Shown: one piece after another, positions 62,086 to 64,000 of the stretch
Position numbering within the stretch: position 1 is the stretch's first letter
Layout: each line of letters begins with the position of its first letter
Source: Staphylococcus chromogenes
GTDB taxonomy: Bacteria > Bacillota > Bacilli > Staphylococcales > Staphylococcaceae
Reading direction: 5' to 3'
Assembly: GCF_029024625.1 (NCBI RefSeq)
Contig: NZ_CP118953.1
Span: 1,922,001 to 1,986,000 of the forward strand
DNA length: 64,000 nucleotides
Translations under genes and position numbers: made by a program
The notes under the pieces: generated by a model
What the model was told of the DNA's origin: nothing
Database searches by the model: none
Seen by the model: the letters and a program-made list of their open reading frames with translations, nothing else

Positions 62086-63312
62086 TTACCAAGCAAACAA
62101 GCCTACAAAACCTGCTGTCAGTAACGATACCAAAATACCTGCCAATAACATCATTGGAACATATTTCGACACAAAATCCGAAGTCGATTCTTTAACAATC
62201 CCTTTTAATGTACCGATAATCATCCCTACTGTCGAGAAGTTAGCAAATGAAATTAAGAACGTCGAAATAATAGCACGTCGGTGTGGATCATAATTTTGCA
62301 CCTCGCCCATAATTTCTCCCATGACGACAAATTCATTTGTCACAATTTTTTTAGCCATTTGTTGTGCCACAATCCATGCCTCATCAAATGGTAGACCGAG
62401 TAACAATGCGAAAGGATACATAAATACACCAAGAATTTGGTCTAAACCGATACTGCCTTTAATATGGAATAAAGAAGCAATACCACCAGAGATTAAATTA
62501 ATGAGTCGATCAGCTAATTCTGCTAAGGCTACAAAACTAATGACGAATGCAATAATAATTAAAACCAGTTTTCCAGCATTTAAAACGGAATCTCCTAAAA
62601 ATGAGAAGAAGGGTTGACGCTTTTCATTTGTACGTAATTCAAAAATAACATCTTCATCCGCTTCGATATGTATTGGATTCAAAATAGAAGATACAATCAT
62701 TGCATTAATAATATTTAATGGAATGGCCGTCAATACAAGTTCTCCTGGCAACATCGTCACGTATGCGCCTACAATAGCTCCTGACACAGAACTCATGGAC
62801 ATCATTGCAATTGTGAGCACCCGCGCATCATTAATGCGTTTTACTTGCTCACTAGAAACCGCGATGGCTTCAGTATTTCCTAAAAACATCATTTCAATCC
62901 CAAAAAAAGCTTCGAACTTGGGTTGACGTGTGATTTTCGCTAATACCCAACCAATACCACGCATAAAGAATGGAAGTATTCTTAAATACATAAGAACATC
63001 AAACAAAGGGACAACTAAAAGAATCGGAAATAACGCAGCGACAGCCATGTCCATTTGCTTTGTTGTCGTCCAACTTTTAAAGGCAAATCCCACTCCAGAG
63101 AATGCCGCATCAATGACCCAGGAAATACCTGCAGCAGCATATTCAACCACTTTCGTTCCTGCGGGGAAGTAAACAAAAAACCATGCGAGAAGTAAATTCA
63201 GTAAGACTAAGATGCCTATTGAACCCCATTGTATATTTTTTCGATCTCTCGAGAACAATGCGGCAACACCCATAAATACAATTAATCCAATTATGTTGAT
63301 AATTAAATACAT
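62086..63312 (-). CDS. nupC: Concentrative nucleoside transporter NupC
   Basis: The 408-residue protein has CNT-family signatures: FFGIEMMFLGNTEAIAVSSEQVKRI, SMSSVSGAIVGAY and GLPFDEAWIVAQQMAKKIVTNEFVVMGEI in the C-terminal core. It imports nucleosides with a cation. The ATG has GAAAGGATAGGG upstream. It is divergent from feoA. Confidence 0.92.
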   Translation of the reverse strand: MYLIINIIGLIVFMGVAALFSRDRKNIQWGSIGILVLLNLLLAWFFVYFPAGTKVVEYAAAGISWVIDAAFSGVGFAFKSWTTTKQMDMAVAALFPILLVVPLFDVLMYLRILPFFMRGIGWVLAKITRQPKFEAFFGIEMMFLGNTEAIAVSSEQVKRINDARVLTIAMMSMSSVSGAIVGAYVTMLPGELVLTAIPLNIINAMIVSSILNPIHIEADEDVIFELRTNEKRQPFFSFLGDSVLNAGKLVLIIIAFVISFVALAELADRLINLISGGIASLFHIKGSIGLDQILGVFMYPFALLLGLPFDEAWIVAQQMAKKIVTNEFVVMGEIMGEVQNYDPHRRAIISTFLISFANFSTVGMIIGTLKGIVKESTSDFVSKYVPMMLLAGILVSLLTAGFVGLFAW

Positions 63313-63540
63313 AGGTTGAAACCCTATCCTTTCTCTGTTTTTAACACTTCAAGTATACCACGTGCCCTTAACGGTGAGAATAACTTTTTACATCGCTTTC
63401 TCTCCCTACACACCAAGCCAAATATCACTATTTATCGAAAATATTAAACGTTTTCAGTCAAACGCATAAAAAACACTCTTGTCACTAAATTTCCACACTA
63501 AAACTATTGTTAAAAAGTGTCAACGCGTATATAATTTTAT
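63313..63540. other. Intergenic between nupC and feoAB
   Basis: AT-rich, with no ORF or hairpin of note. It holds the divergent nupC promoter, which I cannot pin down. Confidence 0.4.
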
Positions 63541-63555
63541 TGAAAATGATTATCA
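63541..63555 (+). promoter_or_regulatory. Fur box of feoAB
   Basis: TGAAAATGATTATCA matches 14 of 15 positions of the Fur box TGATAATNATTATCA. It lies 27 bases upstream of feoA's ATG, a position where Fur would block transcription in iron-rich conditions. Confidence 0.92.
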
Positions 63556-63582
63556 TTAACATTTATGGAATAGGTGATTTTA

Positions 63583-63819
63583 ATGACACATGTGGCTGAC
63601 GCTCAAATCGGCATTAATTATAGAGTAACGACACTTGATATGAACAATTCAAATTTAAAGCATCGTTTACGTGCTTTAGGTTGTATTGAAGGGTGTCAAT
63701 TGCAAGTTCATCAAAAAGGATTATTCAAAGGCCCTTGTACAATTAATATTAACGGCCAACATATCTCTATCCGTCATTGTGATGCATGTAAAATTTGTCT
63801 GGAGCACTGCTATGAATAA
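63583..63819 (+). CDS. feoA: Ferrous iron transport protein FeoA
   Basis: The 78-residue SH3-fold protein of the FeoA family has [18 protein letters not shown] and the terminal [11 protein letters not shown], following the canonical xIAIRxxDAxxI pattern. Cysteines are unusually many at the end, [11 protein letters not shown] (CxxCxxCxxxC), after a CIEGC and a GPC in the core. I start at the ATG at 63583 because TAGGTG is 7 bases upstream. The GTG at 63574 is inside that site. It overlaps feoB by 8 bases. Confidence 0.9.
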   Translation: MTHVADAQIGINYRVTTLDMNNSNLKHRLRALGCIEGCQLQVHQKGLFKGPCTININGQHISIRHCDACKICLEHCYE

Positions 63820-64000
63820 CGCATACTGTATTTTAGGAAACCCAAATGTCGGTAAAACTTCCCTTTTTAATGCGTTAACAGGCTCGTACGATTATGTAGG
63901 CAACTGGAGCGGTGTTACTGTTGAAAAAAAAGTTGGACAACTGAAAGCGCACTCTGGGCGTTTGATTGATTTGCCTGGCATTTACGACCTCGTCCCCATT
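63812..64000 (+). CDS. feoB: Ferrous iron transporter FeoB, N-terminal part (cut by window end)
   Basis: The frame is open from the ATG at 63812 to the end of the window. It begins [20 protein letters not shown], with the G1 loop GNPNVGKTS, then [10 protein letters not shown] (switch I, G2 Thr) and IDLPGIYDL (G3). This is the G-domain of FeoB, which drives ferrous iron import. The start overlaps the end of feoA. Too little is seen to judge the membrane part. Confidence 0.95.
   Translation, partial: MNNAYCILGNPNVGKTSLFNALTGSYDYVGNWSGVTVEKKVGQLKAHSGRLIDLPGIYDLVPI

Noticed and set aside
61941..62195. An 84-codon ORF starting in the RsaD-like RNA and running into nupC
   Set aside because: It crosses two terminators and the antisense of nupC. 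No ribosome binding site is present.
1..64000. CRISPR arrays, prophage, insertion sequences, tRNA or rRNA genes
   Set aside because: No spaced direct repeats, integrase or transposase, cloverleaf or rRNA sequence was seen. The dispersed hairpins are single, not arrayed.

Overview
The window is a contiguous piece of a low-GC Firmicute chromosome and reads as Staphylococcus. The evidence is the set of recognisable staphylococcal proteins (LtaS, NorA, MgrA, CydDC, FhuCBG, PitA/PitR, a LysM-CHAP hydrolase), AGGAGG-type ribosome binding sites, frequent TTG/GTG starts, and a gene order that I recall as broadly collinear with the fhu-mgrA-norA-fru-que-ltaS segment of S. aureus. Features such as an LDH-like malate dehydrogenase, a thiSGF-tenI operon and feoAB beside nupC suggest a species other than S. 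aureus, but I cannot name it from sequence alone. There is no prophage, insertion sequence, CRISPR array, tRNA or rRNA. This is core chromosome with heavily punctuated intergenic regions.

Layout. 0-3 kb: the end of a ZIP metal transporter converges with ltaS (lipoteichoic acid synthase). 3-7.4 kb: a minus-strand run with pxpC, pxpB, a small membrane protein and pabC-pabB-pabA (p-aminobenzoate for folate). 7.4-9.5 kb: a preQ1-I riboswitch with terminator in front of queC-queD-queE. 9.6-11.3 kb: two membrane proteins, then about 0.8 kb of structured repeat DNA. 11.3-14.4 kb: csbB glycosyltransferase and a CNNM/CorC (probably MpfA-like) gene behind an unusual leader. 14.4-18.1 kb: fruR-fruK-fruA with a cre in its promoter. 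18.2-25.3 kb: ybaK, a two-domain glycosyltransferase/TagF protein, norA, membrane proteins, a CPBP protease and mdh. 25.4-28.3 kb: a three-gene aldo-keto reductase/CobW group and mgrA. 28.6-32 kb: cydDC. 32-44 kb: uppP, a second CPBP protein, DoxX, a putative sigma-B-dependent coiled-coil protein, LOG protein, GNATs, a lipoprotein, a LysR-MFS pair and yebC. 44-47 kb: TPP riboswitch, tenI-thiS-thiG-thiF. 47-51 kb: Bax-inhibitor-like protein, a LysM-CHAP hydrolase with a WalR box, and pitR-pitA. 51-57 kb: oxidoreductase, GNAT, esterase, YkvI-like and DHA2 transporters. 57-64 kb: Fur-controlled fhuCBG, yitT, a likely RsaD small RNA behind a CodY box, nupC, and Fur-controlled feoA-feoB cut by the window end.

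Regulation is the richest part of the window. Visible sites are two Fur boxes, a CodY box, a WalR box, two cre sites, a sigma-B-type promoter, a PhoP-like repeat, preQ1 and TPP riboswitches, and leaders with alternative pairing at mgrA and the CNNM gene. A family of ten dispersed hairpins (arms AGCCATCAAAATTTA / TAAATTTTGATGGCT) sits 3' of genes. Its copies differ by paired, compensating changes. This family is the strongest candidate for something under-described.

All coordinates, motif matches and translations were read by eye. Functional names rest on motif recognition without database searches.
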